DNA of 31,797 bases from contig JAHZFL010000022.1 of assembly GCA_019421345.1 (NCBI GenBank), forward strand, positions 1 through 31,797. Reading direction: 5' to 3'. Position numbers and translations under genes: made by a program. This stretch comes from Roseburia sp. (GTDB lineage: Bacteria; Bacillota; Clostridia; Lachnospirales; Lachnospiraceae). Position 1 is the first letter of the stretch. Every line of letters begins with the position of its first letter. The notes beneath the pieces are model-generated. The model ran no database searches and was not told the DNA's origin. It saw nothing but the letters and a program-made list of their open reading frames with translations. Shown here in pieces: positions 23,361-31,388 of the stretch.

Positions 23361-24431
23361 TTATACGGATATGACCGGAACCGTCCACCCATAGGTATCG
23401 TCAATCCTTCCCCACTGGATACCTGTCAATGTATCATAAAGCCGCTGCGTGAGTGCTCCGATCTTAAAATCGTGGATCGTCACGACGTCGTCCCGATAAC
23501 GAAGCTCTCCCACCGGAGAGATCACGGCTGCCGTACCCGTGCCAAATACCTCCTCCAATGTACCGTCATGACCTGCCTGCATCAGCGCATCAATGGAGAC
23601 GCGCTCCTCATGTACCGGATACCCCCATTCCCTTAACAGATAGAGCATCGAATCTCTGGTGACACCCGGCAGAACTGTTCCGTCAATCGGCGCCGTATAG
23701 ATCTCGCCGGAAATTTTAAACATAATGTTCATCGTCCCGACTTCCTCTACATATTTCCTCTGCTCGCCATCCAGCCAGAGTACCTGCGAATAACCAAGCT
23801 TTTCTGCCTTTACCTGTCCTAAAATAGAACCTGCATAGTTGCCGCCGCATTTCGTAAAGCCCGTCCCGCCTTTGACCGCGCGCACCAGCTCATCCTCCAC
23901 CAGAATACGAACCGGATTGATGCCCTCCGCGTAATACGCGCCTACCGGACAGCAAATGATCATAAACCGATAGGACGTCGCCATATGCACGCCAAGCGCA
24001 GATTCTGTCGCAAACATAAAGGGACGAATATAAAGAGAGGTTTCCGGCTCAGACGGAACCCAGTCCGCTTCCACCTTCACAAGCGCTTTGACCGCCTCCA
24101 CAAACATTTCTTCGGGAAGCTTTGGCATACAGAGTCTTTCATTGGAACGCATCATGCGCTTCGCATTCATTTCCGGACGGAACAGTTGAATCCTTCCCTC
24201 CGCTGTGCGGTATGCCTTCATTCCCTCAAAGGTCTCCTGTGCATAGTGGAGCGTTACACAGGCAGGGTCTAAGGTGATCGGTGCATACGGTTCAATCCTC
24301 GCATCCTTCCACCCCTCCTCCTTCGTCCAGTCCATCACAAACATATAGTCTGTCATGTATTTTCCAAAGCCAAGCTGCTTTTGATCCGGCTTTTCCTTTA
24401 AAATCTCTCTCTTGATAAATTTAATATCCAT
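23361..24431 (-). CDS. ilvE: Branched-chain amino acid aminotransferase
   Basis: A 356-residue fold-type IV PLP enzyme of the BCAT2/IlvE group, moving the amino group between glutamate and the keto acids of Leu, Ile and Val. Visible landmarks are LHYAQETFEGMKAYR (about 73-87), YIRPFMFATESALGV, the PLP-lysine region GGTGFTKCGGNYAGSI, YVEEVGTMNIMF and GTVLPGVTRDS, then EVFGTGTAAVISPVG. ATG 24431 fits family length; AAAGGA lies about 11 bases upstream, somewhat far. The promoter is near consensus and lies just after the ECF gene stop. Confidence 0.95.
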   Translation of the reverse strand: MDIKFIKREILKEKPDQKQLGFGKYMTDYMFVMDWTKEEGWKDARIEPYAPITLDPACVTLHYAQETFEGMKAYRTAEGRIQLFRPEMNAKRMMRSNERLCMPKLPEEMFVEAVKALVKVEADWVPSEPETSLYIRPFMFATESALGVHMATSYRFMIICCPVGAYYAEGINPVRILVEDELVRAVKGGTGFTKCGGNYAGSILGQVKAEKLGYSQVLWLDGEQRKYVEEVGTMNIMFKISGEIYTAPIDGTVLPGVTRDSMLYLLREWGYPVHEERVSIDALMQAGHDGTLEEVFGTGTAAVISPVGELRYRDDVVTIHDFKIGALTQRLYDTLTGIQWGRIDDTYGWTVPVISV

Positions 24432-24461
24432 CCCAACGCCCGTCCTTTCTTTCTGCACCCC

Positions 24462-24490
24462 ATTATGCTACTGATCCGTTTGAGTGTCAA
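24462..24490 (-). promoter_or_regulatory. Promoter of ilvE
   Basis: Perfect TTGACA (24490-24485) and CATAAT (24467-24462) on the minus strand with 17-bp spacing, in the narrow gap after the ECF S-component stop. Confidence 0.8.
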
Positions 24491-24492
24491 GA

Positions 24493-25026
24493 TTATTCCG
24501 CCAGTACCTTTTTTAATGGAATCCAAAGAACAAATGCATAGACGCTTCCGATCAGCGCCGTGATCAACTGCGTCACGGAAAAGGTTGCCTGAAAGACTGC
24601 CATTTTCGCCTCCATTGCTGCCGGGATCAGATTGGGAATCAGGATCATCGAAATCACTACGCCCATAAAGAGCGCCTTTGCCGCGGTACCCACAGCCATT
24701 CCCGCGATGATTCCGATATTCTCCCGTTTCCTTCTATAAAACAGTCCCACACCGAGCACAAGCAGCGCATTTCCAACCATAATACAAGGAATAATGGCAG
24801 GAATTGCCGCCATGATCGGACTTCCCGCAATCAGAAATGCCGTTACCGGCGTAATAACAGCCAGAATCATACCGCATCCGATTCCCACGCTTAAAACGGC
24901 GAGAATCAGACAGGCGTTGATGATCGGTCCGGTAATATACACACTCATGCTCTTGAAAAACTGACTGGCAATAGAGATTGCCAAAAGCACAGCCGTGATT
25001 GTGATTTGCTTTGTTGTAACTTTCAT
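24493..25026 (-). CDS. ECF transporter S component (substrate-binding membrane protein)
   Basis: A 177-residue integral membrane protein with six hydrophobic segments, in the size range of energy-coupling-factor S components. The start KQITITAVLLAISIASQFFKS and the segment GPIINACLILAVLSVGIGCG resemble vitamin-type S components. The substrate cannot be fixed from the sequence. No EcfA or EcfT genes lie nearby, so it would share a genome-wide ECF module. ATG 25026 is chosen for its GGAGG site; a longer in-frame reading upstream is hydrophilic and unsupported. Confidence 0.78.
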   Translation of the reverse strand: MKVTTKQITITAVLLAISIASQFFKSMSVYITGPIINACLILAVLSVGIGCGMILAVITPVTAFLIAGSPIMAAIPAIIPCIMVGNALLVLGVGLFYRRKRENIGIIAGMAVGTAAKALFMGVVISMILIPNLIPAAMEAKMAVFQATFSVTQLITALIGSVYAFVLWIPLKKVLAE

Positions 25027-25042
25027 TGCTTCCTCCTTCTTG

Positions 25043-25086
25043 GCAGACCTTCTCTTTTGTTTCCATACTGCTGCATGTTTGTCTGC
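25043..25086 (-). promoter_or_regulatory. Leader stem before the ECF S-component gene
   Basis: In the untranslated leader GCAGAC (25086-25081) can pair with GTCTGC (25048-25043), placing the base of a stem a few bases before the GGAGG site. No known riboswitch consensus was recognised. Confidence 0.3.
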
Positions 25087-25098
25087 ACTAACGAAAGC

Positions 25099-25127
25099 AT
25101 AGTAATACAACTGCCGCATAAAATCAA
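25099..25127 (-). promoter_or_regulatory. Promoter of the ECF S-component gene
   Basis: TTGATT (25127-25122) and TACTAT (25104-25099) on the minus strand with 17 bp between, about 70 bases before the start. Confidence 0.6.
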
Positions 25128-25157
25128 GCATTTTCTGTCAGTTGTTCTTGTAAAATA

Positions 25158-26621
25158 TCAATCTCTTAAATTGACAACAGTCACCTTTAATCTTGACATC
25201 GCTTCAATAGAATAGCGGATGCCCTGCGTTCCCATACCGGAGGATTTCACACCTAAAAACGGGAAGTGATCCGGTCCTCTTTCCGTCTTATTGTTCACCT
25301 GAACGGTACCTACCTCCAGTCTGTCTGCAATGTAGAAGGCGTCGTTGACATTCTCGGTAAATACCGAGCTTTGTAAACCATATTCGGATTGATTTGCTAT
25401 TTCAATCGCTTCATCCTTATCTTTCACTCTGATGATCGGGAGGACCGGTCCAAATGGTTCTTCCCATGCAAGCCGCATATCCAGAGTCACCTTATCAAAT
25501 AATGTTGGATAAACAAGATTTCCTTCTCTTGTGCCTCCCACGAGTAATGCCGCGCCTTTTTCCTTTGCTTCTGCAATCAGCTCCATCACAAAATCTGCGC
25601 TTTTTTCATTGATCAGCGGAACAACGTCAAGCGCTTCCGTTTCCATTGGATTACCGACTTTAAGTCCTTCCATTTTTTCTCTGAGCAGACTGACTAATTG
25701 ATCTGCAACACTGTCTACGACAAGCACTCGTTTTACAGCCGTGCATCGTTGACCCGAATAAGAAAACGCACCGGAAATTATATTGGAAGCGGCGTGTTCA
25801 AGGTCCGCATTTTCCAGAATGATGGCGGCGTCTTTTCCGCCAAGCTCCATAAGAAGCGGCGTCATCGTTGTAGCTTTGGAAATTCTCTGCCCAACCTCGG
25901 TGCTGCCGGTAAAATTAATAAAATTAATTTCTTTATGCGTAGTAATATAATCTCCAATCTCGCTTCCCTTGCCCGTGACGGTGTTCAAAATGCCCTTTGG
26001 AAGTCCCGCAGCTTCAAAGATCCGCGCCAGATGAAGCCCGCAGAGCGTTCCCTGCGTCGCACTCTTTAAAATGACTGCATTGCCGATTACCACAGCCGGC
26101 GCTATTTTAGATGCAGCCAGATTGACCGGATAATTAAAGGGAGAAATGGCGAGGACAATTCCAAGAGGCTCTCTTTTTACAATTGAGATTTTATTGTTTT
26201 TAAATCCCGGAAAGCTGTCGCCCGGTATACTTTCCCCGGACATATTCTTTGCGCTGTCCGCCGAAAATCGGATAAAATCTGCAGTTCTTGAGACTTCTGA
26301 ACGACAGCTCTTTAGATCCTTGGCAATTTCCATCATCATGATCTTCGCCAGTTCTTCTATGTGTTCCTCCAAAAGATCTGCCGCTTTATACAGCACTTCT
26401 GCTCTCTCACTTGTCGTCTTGTGCTTCCATTCCACCTGCGCCGTTTTTGCATATGCGACAACCTCGTCTACCTCCGCAGTTGTCATGGTTGGAACTCTGC
26501 CCAAAAACGACTGGTCTATCGGCGACTTTATTTCGATAAATTTACCGCTTGCGCTCTCTTTCCATTCGCCATTTACTAGATTTCTATATGACTGATTCTG
26601 GTCTTTTATCCTGCTAAACAA
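25158..26621 (-). CDS. gapN: NADP-dependent glyceraldehyde-3-phosphate dehydrogenase (GapN-type aldehyde dehydrogenase)
   Basis: A 487-residue aldehyde-dehydrogenase-family protein that follows the non-phosphorylating GapN pattern closely. It has VNGEWKES near the N-terminus, AISPFNYPVNLAASKIAPA, FTGSTEVGQRI, the catalytic Glu in LLMELGGKDAAI, the catalytic Cys in YSGQRCTAVKRVLV, EEPFGPVLPI and the GapN-like VNNKTERGPDHFPFLG. It oxidises glyceraldehyde 3-phosphate directly to 3-phosphoglycerate, giving NADPH. The start codon is TTG, supported by GGAGG seven bases upstream; there is no usable ATG nearby. It has a strong promoter of its own. Confidence 0.9.
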   Translation of the reverse strand: MFSRIKDQNQSYRNLVNGEWKESASGKFIEIKSPIDQSFLGRVPTMTTAEVDEVVAYAKTAQVEWKHKTTSERAEVLYKAADLLEEHIEELAKIMMMEIAKDLKSCRSEVSRTADFIRFSADSAKNMSGESIPGDSFPGFKNNKISIVKREPLGIVLAISPFNYPVNLAASKIAPAVVIGNAVILKSATQGTLCGLHLARIFEAAGLPKGILNTVTGKGSEIGDYITTHKEINFINFTGSTEVGQRISKATTMTPLLMELGGKDAAIILENADLEHAASNIISGAFSYSGQRCTAVKRVLVVDSVADQLVSLLREKMEGLKVGNPMETEALDVVPLINEKSADFVMELIAEAKEKGAALLVGGTREGNLVYPTLFDKVTLDMRLAWEEPFGPVLPIIRVKDKDEAIEIANQSEYGLQSSVFTENVNDAFYIADRLEVGTVQVNNKTERGPDHFPFLGVKSSGMGTQGIRYSIEAMSRLKVTVVNLRD

Positions 26622-26682
26622 TATACGTCCTCCTTCATAATAAAAATTTACAAGTGAAAAATTTGTTTTCTACTATTGCTTA

Positions 26683-26711
26683 TATATAACAGTTATGGAT
26701 ATTCCTGTCAA
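26683..26711 (-). promoter_or_regulatory. Promoter of gapN
   Basis: Perfect TTGACA (26711-26706) and TATATA (26688-26683) on the minus strand with a 17-bp spacer, about 62 bases before the TTG start. Confidence 0.8.
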
Positions 26712-26789
26712 GAATATCTGTCGGATATGCTTGTAACTTTTTGCAAAAGCAGGAAACGTGAAAGCCTTCATTTCAGCATCCGTCATTTT

Positions 26790-28079
26790 CTATTCTCCCA
26801 TATTATAAATTAATACTTTTGCTCTAAAATAATGGTCTGAATCTTCAAATACAATCTGACCATGATAACGTTCTACAATATTTTCAACAATTCGCAGTCC
26901 CATCCCATGCTCATTTCTATTTTCCTTGGTCGTAAGATAGCTGTCCTCCTTCCGTCTTAATTCTCCTTTATATGGATTTTTAAACTCTAAATAAAGATTA
27001 TTTCCGGACATCTTCGCTACTAATTGAATCTCTCGCTCATCTTCTTCCACTTTCTGTGTTGCCTCTATTGCATTGTCAAACAGATTCCCGACTAAGCTGT
27101 AGAGCGCAACATCATCCAACTTTATATCGTACGGTATCATCGTTTGAAGCTTCACCCTTATTCCATTCTTTTTCGCAACTGCTGCTTTATAATTCACAAT
27201 CGTGTCAAAGCTGACATTTCCTGTGCTGGAAATATTTTCATCTTCTAATTGATTTTCTATTCCCTGCTGATACAGTTCCCTTATTTTGTCATATTGCTTG
27301 CGACTTAAATATGATTCGAGCAACAAACTTTTTTGCTTCATATCATGGCGATATTCTCTGGTTTGCTGCCAGACCTTACTCATTTCCCGCAATTTCTCTG
27401 CATAGCTTTCTACTTGCTGCGTCAAAAATTGTTTTTCTGCCTGATACAATGCTTTTTCCTGTAATTCATTATAATTATAGAAAGCAAATAAATTTATAAC
27501 CAATACCATGACAGCCGCTATCAGCCTAACCCATATATGCTGGTCAACCAGCGGAACAAACATCGCCAATACGATGAAGATACTGCTAATAGGTATTATA
27601 AACACCTCTATCCAGTCTATTTTCCTAATAATAATATTTTTATGCTTTTTGAGAAATAACAACGCAATCTTTATTTCTACAAACCAGACCAGCTTCGATA
27701 AAATTATGTACATTAATATTGTCTGTGTGCTTTCCACCGTGTGCAAAAGATCTATTCCAAACATGATCCCGATAAAATAAACAATTAGCTCTGACAAAAC
27801 ACCGATCAAGCATAAAAACAGCACCAAAATCAGCTTAACCGGAATCGTTCCTTTATACAGCCATGAGAGAACGCCGAAAAACAATAGCGAAAATACTATC
27901 ATGTTCATCCAAAATGGCAAATTTAAAAAGTATGTAAATACATTTGAAATAACATAAAATACTGACCATGTTATAATCTGCGGCATCGTATCCGCCCTTT
28001 TTCTCTCCAATGCTCTCTCACATACATTTCTCTGCATCCATACCGTGAATACTTCCACTAGCGCTAAAACTATCTGCAT
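26790..28079 (-). CDS. AgrC-like GHKL sensor histidine kinase, no adjacent regulator
   Basis: A 429-residue membrane kinase of the quorum-sensing AgrC type. About six hydrophobic segments fill residues 1-200, followed by a coiled-coil linker (LTQQVESYAEKLREMSKVWQ). The phosphoacceptor motif is TREYRHDMKQ (His near residue 245). The GHKL ATPase domain shows the N box SLVGNLFDNAIEA and the G box NEHGMGLRIVENIVERYHG. Such kinases sense peptides outside the cell and pass phosphate to LytTR-type regulators. No response regulator, AgrB-like protease or signal peptide gene is in the window. GAGGGAGAGG precedes the ATG. It borders the toxin remnant zone. Confidence 0.9.
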   Translation of the reverse strand: MQIVLALVEVFTVWMQRNVCERALERKRADTMPQIITWSVFYVISNVFTYFLNLPFWMNMIVFSLLFFGVLSWLYKGTIPVKLILVLFLCLIGVLSELIVYFIGIMFGIDLLHTVESTQTILMYIILSKLVWFVEIKIALLFLKKHKNIIIRKIDWIEVFIIPISSIFIVLAMFVPLVDQHIWVRLIAAVMVLVINLFAFYNYNELQEKALYQAEKQFLTQQVESYAEKLREMSKVWQQTREYRHDMKQKSLLLESYLSRKQYDKIRELYQQGIENQLEDENISSTGNVSFDTIVNYKAAVAKKNGIRVKLQTMIPYDIKLDDVALYSLVGNLFDNAIEATQKVEEDEREIQLVAKMSGNNLYLEFKNPYKGELRRKEDSYLTTKENRNEHGMGLRIVENIVERYHGQIVFEDSDHYFRAKVLIYNMGE

Positions 28080-28213
28080 ACCTCTCCCTCTTTACTTTCC
28101 AAGCATCTTTAGAGACATCAAACGTATCTAACCACTATCTGTTCTGCCAATCCCAGGAAATACACTATTAGCATAACATTTTTTTGCAAAACGACTTCAT
28201 TATCATATGAATA

Positions 28214-28279
28214 AAAAAGAATGATGTATTTTCCAAAGTTCCACTTGCGTTTTCCTCAACATCTCTACATCATTCATTT
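28214..28279. repeat. Inverted repeat between the kinase and the Rhs remnant
   Basis: GAATGATGTA (28219-28228) and TACATCATTC (28266-28275) are perfect inverted copies, extended by an A-run on the left and a matching T-rich stretch on the right, with a 37-nt loop. It lies in the roughly 300-base AT-rich gap 28080-28375, where I see no gene. It could be a long-stem terminator for the Rhs-side transcript or the remains of a small mobile repeat. Confidence 0.5.
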
Positions 28280-28375
28280 TACCATAAAATGTATAATTTT
28301 TACCATTTACTAAATATATTTAAAACACTTTTTCAACTTTAAATGTAATTTTATAAAAAGGTGGATTTCTTCCTT

Positions 28376-29569
28376 TTAAACATTTGCTCTGCCTGCCAGA
28401 CCTATCGGATCCTGCTGTGTATACTGACCAAGACTTGGATCATAGTACCGGAAACGGTTATAGTACAGACCGATTTCCTAATTCTCATACTGCCCCTGAA
28501 AACGGAACGGGATAAAGCACTGTTCCCCGGTCTTTGGAACTGCACTCCGATCACTGCCTTTCCCTCCGGTTTTCACTCTGCCGTAAATATCAAGCTCCCA
28601 CTCCCAGACCTTTGTTCCCTCCCCGTCATACGCTTCTACCGGAGTGCCGAGGTAATCGCCAATGATGCTGTAATTCCCGATTCTGGTCATTTTTCCTCTC
28701 GGGATAAAGTCATCCTGAAATACCCAGGTGATCAGATTTTCCGGCTTTGTCTGCTCCGCTCTCTGTCTTGCCTTTTCCGCCTCTCTTTCCGCAAGCCGCT
28801 GCATAAAATCCGCCTGATACTCCACCTTGACTTTCGACTGTTTGCTGTCAACTTCACGCGTTTCCTCCCACTCATGGAAGGGTGTATTTCCGTCCCAGAG
28901 GAATCTTGTCACTTTCTCCTGGTTCTTATTCTTCGTGGTTACCGCCTTTTCTGTTCTTCTCCCAAAGGCGTCATATTTGAACCGGAGGGCGCTCTGATCC
29001 GGTCGGATCACCTCCTTTAGCATCCCGTTTCCAAAGTAAACATAGTCCCATGTATCGCCATTTGCCTCTATCTTCTTCACCAGATTTCCTTCTTCATCAT
29101 AGAAAAATCTGTTTCCTTTGGTGACAAGCGCTCCATGACCTCCCTGATATTTGTTGCGTTTTTCCTTCAGGTCAATACCGGATTGCTCAAGACGGCTTCC
29201 TCCCCCATAAATGCGGTCGCTGTTATCCTGCGTCTCAAAGAGGTTTCCGACCGTATCTGTTGTTCGGAAGATCGTTTCAAATCCTGATTCTCTGGCACTT
29301 ACCAAATTGCTGAACTGATCATAGGAAAATATGGTTGCTCCTTTCGTCAATTCATTGGTGACCCTCTTTAACTGACAGTTTACATCCCACTCATAGCTAC
29401 GTCTGCGCTTCGCTTCCGAATAGCCGGTGATGCCGCCACTGGAGCTTCGCGGTCTGCCGACATCTCCCTTACATACGTTGACCTTATGAGAGATTGGTCT
29501 GCCCGTAGCGTCGTATTCCCAGCTACTGTAAACACCGCCGGAAACCAAGCGGCTCGTCTCCTGCCTCAA
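28376..29569 (-). pseudogene. Truncated Rhs-repeat core with an in-frame stop
   Basis: The minus strand encodes an Rhs/YD-repeat core fragment with repeat-like units such as YDEEGNLVKKIEANG, LRFKYDAFGRRTEKAV and the late core segment GDYLGTPVEAYDGEGTKVWEWELDIYGR. The open frame stops at 28478 with a TAG after GQYEN. The same frame then continues with the conserved Rhs end EIGLYYNRFRYYDPSLGQYT and QQDPIGLAG, and stops at 28376-28378, where a normal Rhs protein would enter its variable toxin tip. The left end is truncated too (the frame opens at a TTG with no signal peptide or shell domain). It is a core remnant that cannot make a complete delivered toxin. Confidence 0.88.
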
Positions 29570-29700
29570 TTTTTTTGTGCACCTTCTAAATATTTTTGAT
29601 AATCGTCAAATGGCATAAGTTTTGATAGCTGCATAGTCCCATGACCAAGTTTATATGGAATATAGACCAAATGTGGTTTCACTTTCCGCTCACCCACCAT
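29566..29700 (-). pseudogene. Fragment of a toxin-cassette protein C-terminus
   Basis: A 44-codon frame (MVGERKVKPHLVYIPYKLGH, then GTMQLSKLMPFDDYQKYLEG, ending AQKN). Just upstream the same frame adds EFYWDC and then meets a TGA at 29719-29721, while another frame there reads CGNSAFAMRILLGLYGG. The composition looks like real protein. I take it as the 3' end of a broken toxin or immunity gene, abutting the Rhs core remnant. No family recognised. Confidence 0.5.
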
Positions 29701-29744
29701 ACAATCCCAGTAGAATTCTCATCGCAAAAGCACTATTACCACAA

Positions 29745-30281
29745 CTATGCAATTTGCTCTATACGACTTTTCTGACACAACGGATAAGAAGAAATAAACG
29801 GCTCAATTTTCTGTTTCATCTGATCAAAAGATTTTCCATAGAAATATAAGCCTGTCCATTGAGCACCTTCCCAATAACTATGCATCCTTCCTATCCCTTG
29901 CATCATCGCCTCCATTTGCTCTATCACATAATTTATATCACAATTCTGATAAACTTCATCCGATAGCTCTGTCCCATTTGAATAGTATGCCAATCCCTCT
30001 AATGTTCCTATTGGAATTTCTTCCGCTCCCTTCAAAATAGAACCTTTTGGAATACCAATTACATTTAGCAGTTCCACCAGTCTACTTATATTTTTTGATA
30101 CATTCTCCGCCAAATCAAACTCTATATCACAAGATATAATCTCCCCGTCTGCATTTTGCACCGTACCCCCTCCTATCACTTCTCCCATGCCTTCTCTTTG
30201 AAAAATTTCCTGTAATGCATCTTCTAACTCAAACCTGTGAATCGGCTGAAATCGTGCATTTAATTTTAATATCCACTGCAT
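29745..30281 (-). CDS. Presumptive polymorphic-toxin immunity protein
   Basis: An intact 178-residue protein with no signal peptide. It begins MQWILKLNARFQPIHRFELE and carries GGGTVQNADGEIISCDIEFDL, GIPKGSIL and a C-terminal EPFISSYPLCQKSRIEQIA. I recall proteins with this N-terminus and a PLCQKxRIxQIA ending as small orphan genes beside Rhs or CDI loci, but I cannot name a Pfam family. It follows the toxin-like remnant at 30314-30559 by about 32 bases and has GAAGGAG in its leader. Role as immunity protein is inferred from position and size. Confidence 0.7.
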   Translation of the reverse strand: MQWILKLNARFQPIHRFELEDALQEIFQREGMGEVIGGGTVQNADGEIISCDIEFDLAENVSKNISRLVELLNVIGIPKGSILKGAEEIPIGTLEGLAYYSNGTELSDEVYQNCDINYVIEQMEAMMQGIGRMHSYWEGAQWTGLYFYGKSFDQMKQKIEPFISSYPLCQKSRIEQIA

Positions 30282-30313
30282 AACCTTATTTCTCCTTCAT
30301 CTTTCTTCTAACT

Positions 30314-30559
30314 TTATGACATCATAATATCAACATATTCTTTGTACTCTAAGGGTATCTGTCTATTGAAAACAATATCTTTCATCAGATCTACATTTTT
30401 ACCAAATTTATAACAGAGATATCATCGTTCATTAGATTCTGGATAAATACGAATATTTGTTAATTCATACTTATCTATCGTCTCATCATCTGTCTTATAC
30501 CCCTGGTGAGTACCGTTATAACATGGTTGTTTTGGATCATAAAGACTAACTATTAAAAG
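30314..30559 (-). pseudogene. Cassette gene remnant with an in-frame TGA
   Basis: An 82-codon frame is interrupted once by TGA at 30424-30422. The part before the stop includes SLYDPKQPCYNGTHQGYKTD and YELTNIRIYPESNER; the part after it reads YLCYKFGKNVDLMKDIVFNR and then QIPLEYKEYVDIMMS before a final TAA. The two halves are in the same frame and have similar composition, so one nonsense change is the simplest reading. The left end has no start codon. It precedes the immunity gene in the order expected of a toxin C-terminus. No family recognised. Confidence 0.6.
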
Positions 30560-30581
30560 TCAAGTCTAAAATGAAAGTTTT

Positions 30582-30840
30582 TTATTTCAATAACATAACA
30601 AGTACTTCTATTCCTTTTTGAAACTTTTTCCAAAATATCTGTACTCTTATACTTATATTTGCTTCAAACAAAAACACTTCTTTTATGACATCCATTCGAA
30701 ATATCTCATTTGTATCCATTAGGAATGTCATATATTCACAACTAATACTGATATAATCTGGGCTGTTCCTTGTAATCTATTTCTATCCCCATCTTTTCCT
30801 GAAACAAATTGCCAATATATTTCGCCCAATCTATCAATAA
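30582..30840 (-). pseudogene. Frameshifted immunity-like gene remnant
   Basis: One frame encodes LLIDWAKYIGNLFQEKMG and IEIDYKEQP, then the reading fails at CCC (30762-30760). With one C removed there, the sequence continues as DYISISCEYMTFLMDTNEIF, RMDVIKEVFLFEANISI and KKFQKGIEVLVMLLK to a TAA at 30582. Joined, this makes a coherent alpha/beta protein of immunity-like size that lacks its N-terminus. The start appears lost by fusion with the toxin fragment upstream. Confidence 0.5.
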
Positions 30841-30962
30841 TCTTGTCGTACACTTCCTTTTGTTCCATAAGGAACGTCTTCCCCATTAATAAATGACTTT
30901 TGAGCATCATAATCTTGAAAATTGTAAGCGCTAAATAATACCCGGTAGGGATAATACAAATG
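30834..30962 (-). pseudogene. Truncated nuclease-toxin C-terminal fragment
   Basis: A 42-codon frame without a start reads LYYPYRVLFSAYNFQDYDAQ, then KSFINGEDVPYGTKGSVRQD, then Y and TGA. The PYGTKGSVR segment matches what I recall from Rhs/CDI nuclease-type toxin tips, where it reads YGTKGSVRPD(F/Y)Y and is followed by a (S)IEVKNYN catalytic stretch. That catalytic stretch is missing here, so the toxin would be inactive. It follows the DUF7674-like gene and runs into the immunity-like remnant. Confidence 0.55.
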
Positions 30963-31002
30963 TTACAAGTTTATTACATTACTTAAAACCTTATTATTTA
31001 AC

Positions 31003-31371
31003 CTATATTCTTCCCAGTTCTTCATCAGCTTTTCTTTGAAGTACTGTAGTCTTTGTCCCCATATACTGTTTAGCAGTATCTAAAATTTCCTTATCATTCC
31101 CTAGCATTTCTAGAACAGTAATTGATAATACATTTATTAAATGCGAATCATCACTATTTATTATTTCTTCAAAATATTTAAATATGTTTTCTAATAGTTG
31201 TTGTTCCCTATTTTCACTTAATAATTTTAAAATTAGTGGCATAAATATGTCTTCCATCACAACTGTTTCCAATACTTCACCATATTCCTTTATGCTTTCA
31301 ATATATGCTTCCTTTACTGAAGGAAGAAACTCTTGCATTTTTTCAAAAAATTCTGCTGTTCTTTCACTCAT
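31003..31371 (-). CDS. DUF7674-like immunity protein
   Basis: A 122-residue acidic, all-helical protein (EFFEKMQEFLPSVKEAYIES, VVMEDIFMPLILKLL, LINVLSITVLEMLGND, then a terminal YMGTKTTVLQRKADEELGRI). This fits my memory of the DUF7674 family, small proteins found beside polymorphic toxins. ATG 31371 lies 17 bases after the toxin stop, with AGGAG ten bases upstream; a TTG at 31392 overlapping the toxin end is an alternative. Neutralising the toxin encoded just upstream is inferred from the classical toxin-immunity order. Confidence 0.75.
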   Translation of the reverse strand: MSERTAEFFEKMQEFLPSVKEAYIESIKEYGEVLETVVMEDIFMPLILKLLSENREQQLLENIFKYFEEIINSDDSHLINVLSITVLEMLGNDKEILDTAKQYMGTKTTVLQRKADEELGRI

Positions 31372-31388
31372 AACCAGTACTCTCCTAA

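Noticed and set aside
23276..23374. A 32-codon frame starting MADNDTVICSQ with GGAGG just upstream
   Set aside because: The spacing to the ribosome binding site is only three bases and most of the frame is the terminator stem, so the coding appearance is likely accidental.
28361..29020. A 219-codon plus-strand open frame
   Set aside because: It lies antisense to the Rhs core, whose YD-repeat motifs are clear; its own translation has no recognisable features.
30728..30910. A 60-codon minus-strand open frame that begins MMLKSHLLMGKTFLMEQ
   Set aside because: It overlaps the toxin stub (PYGTKGSVR) and the immunity-like remnant in another frame. Those two readings have better protein character, so this one is taken as a shadow.
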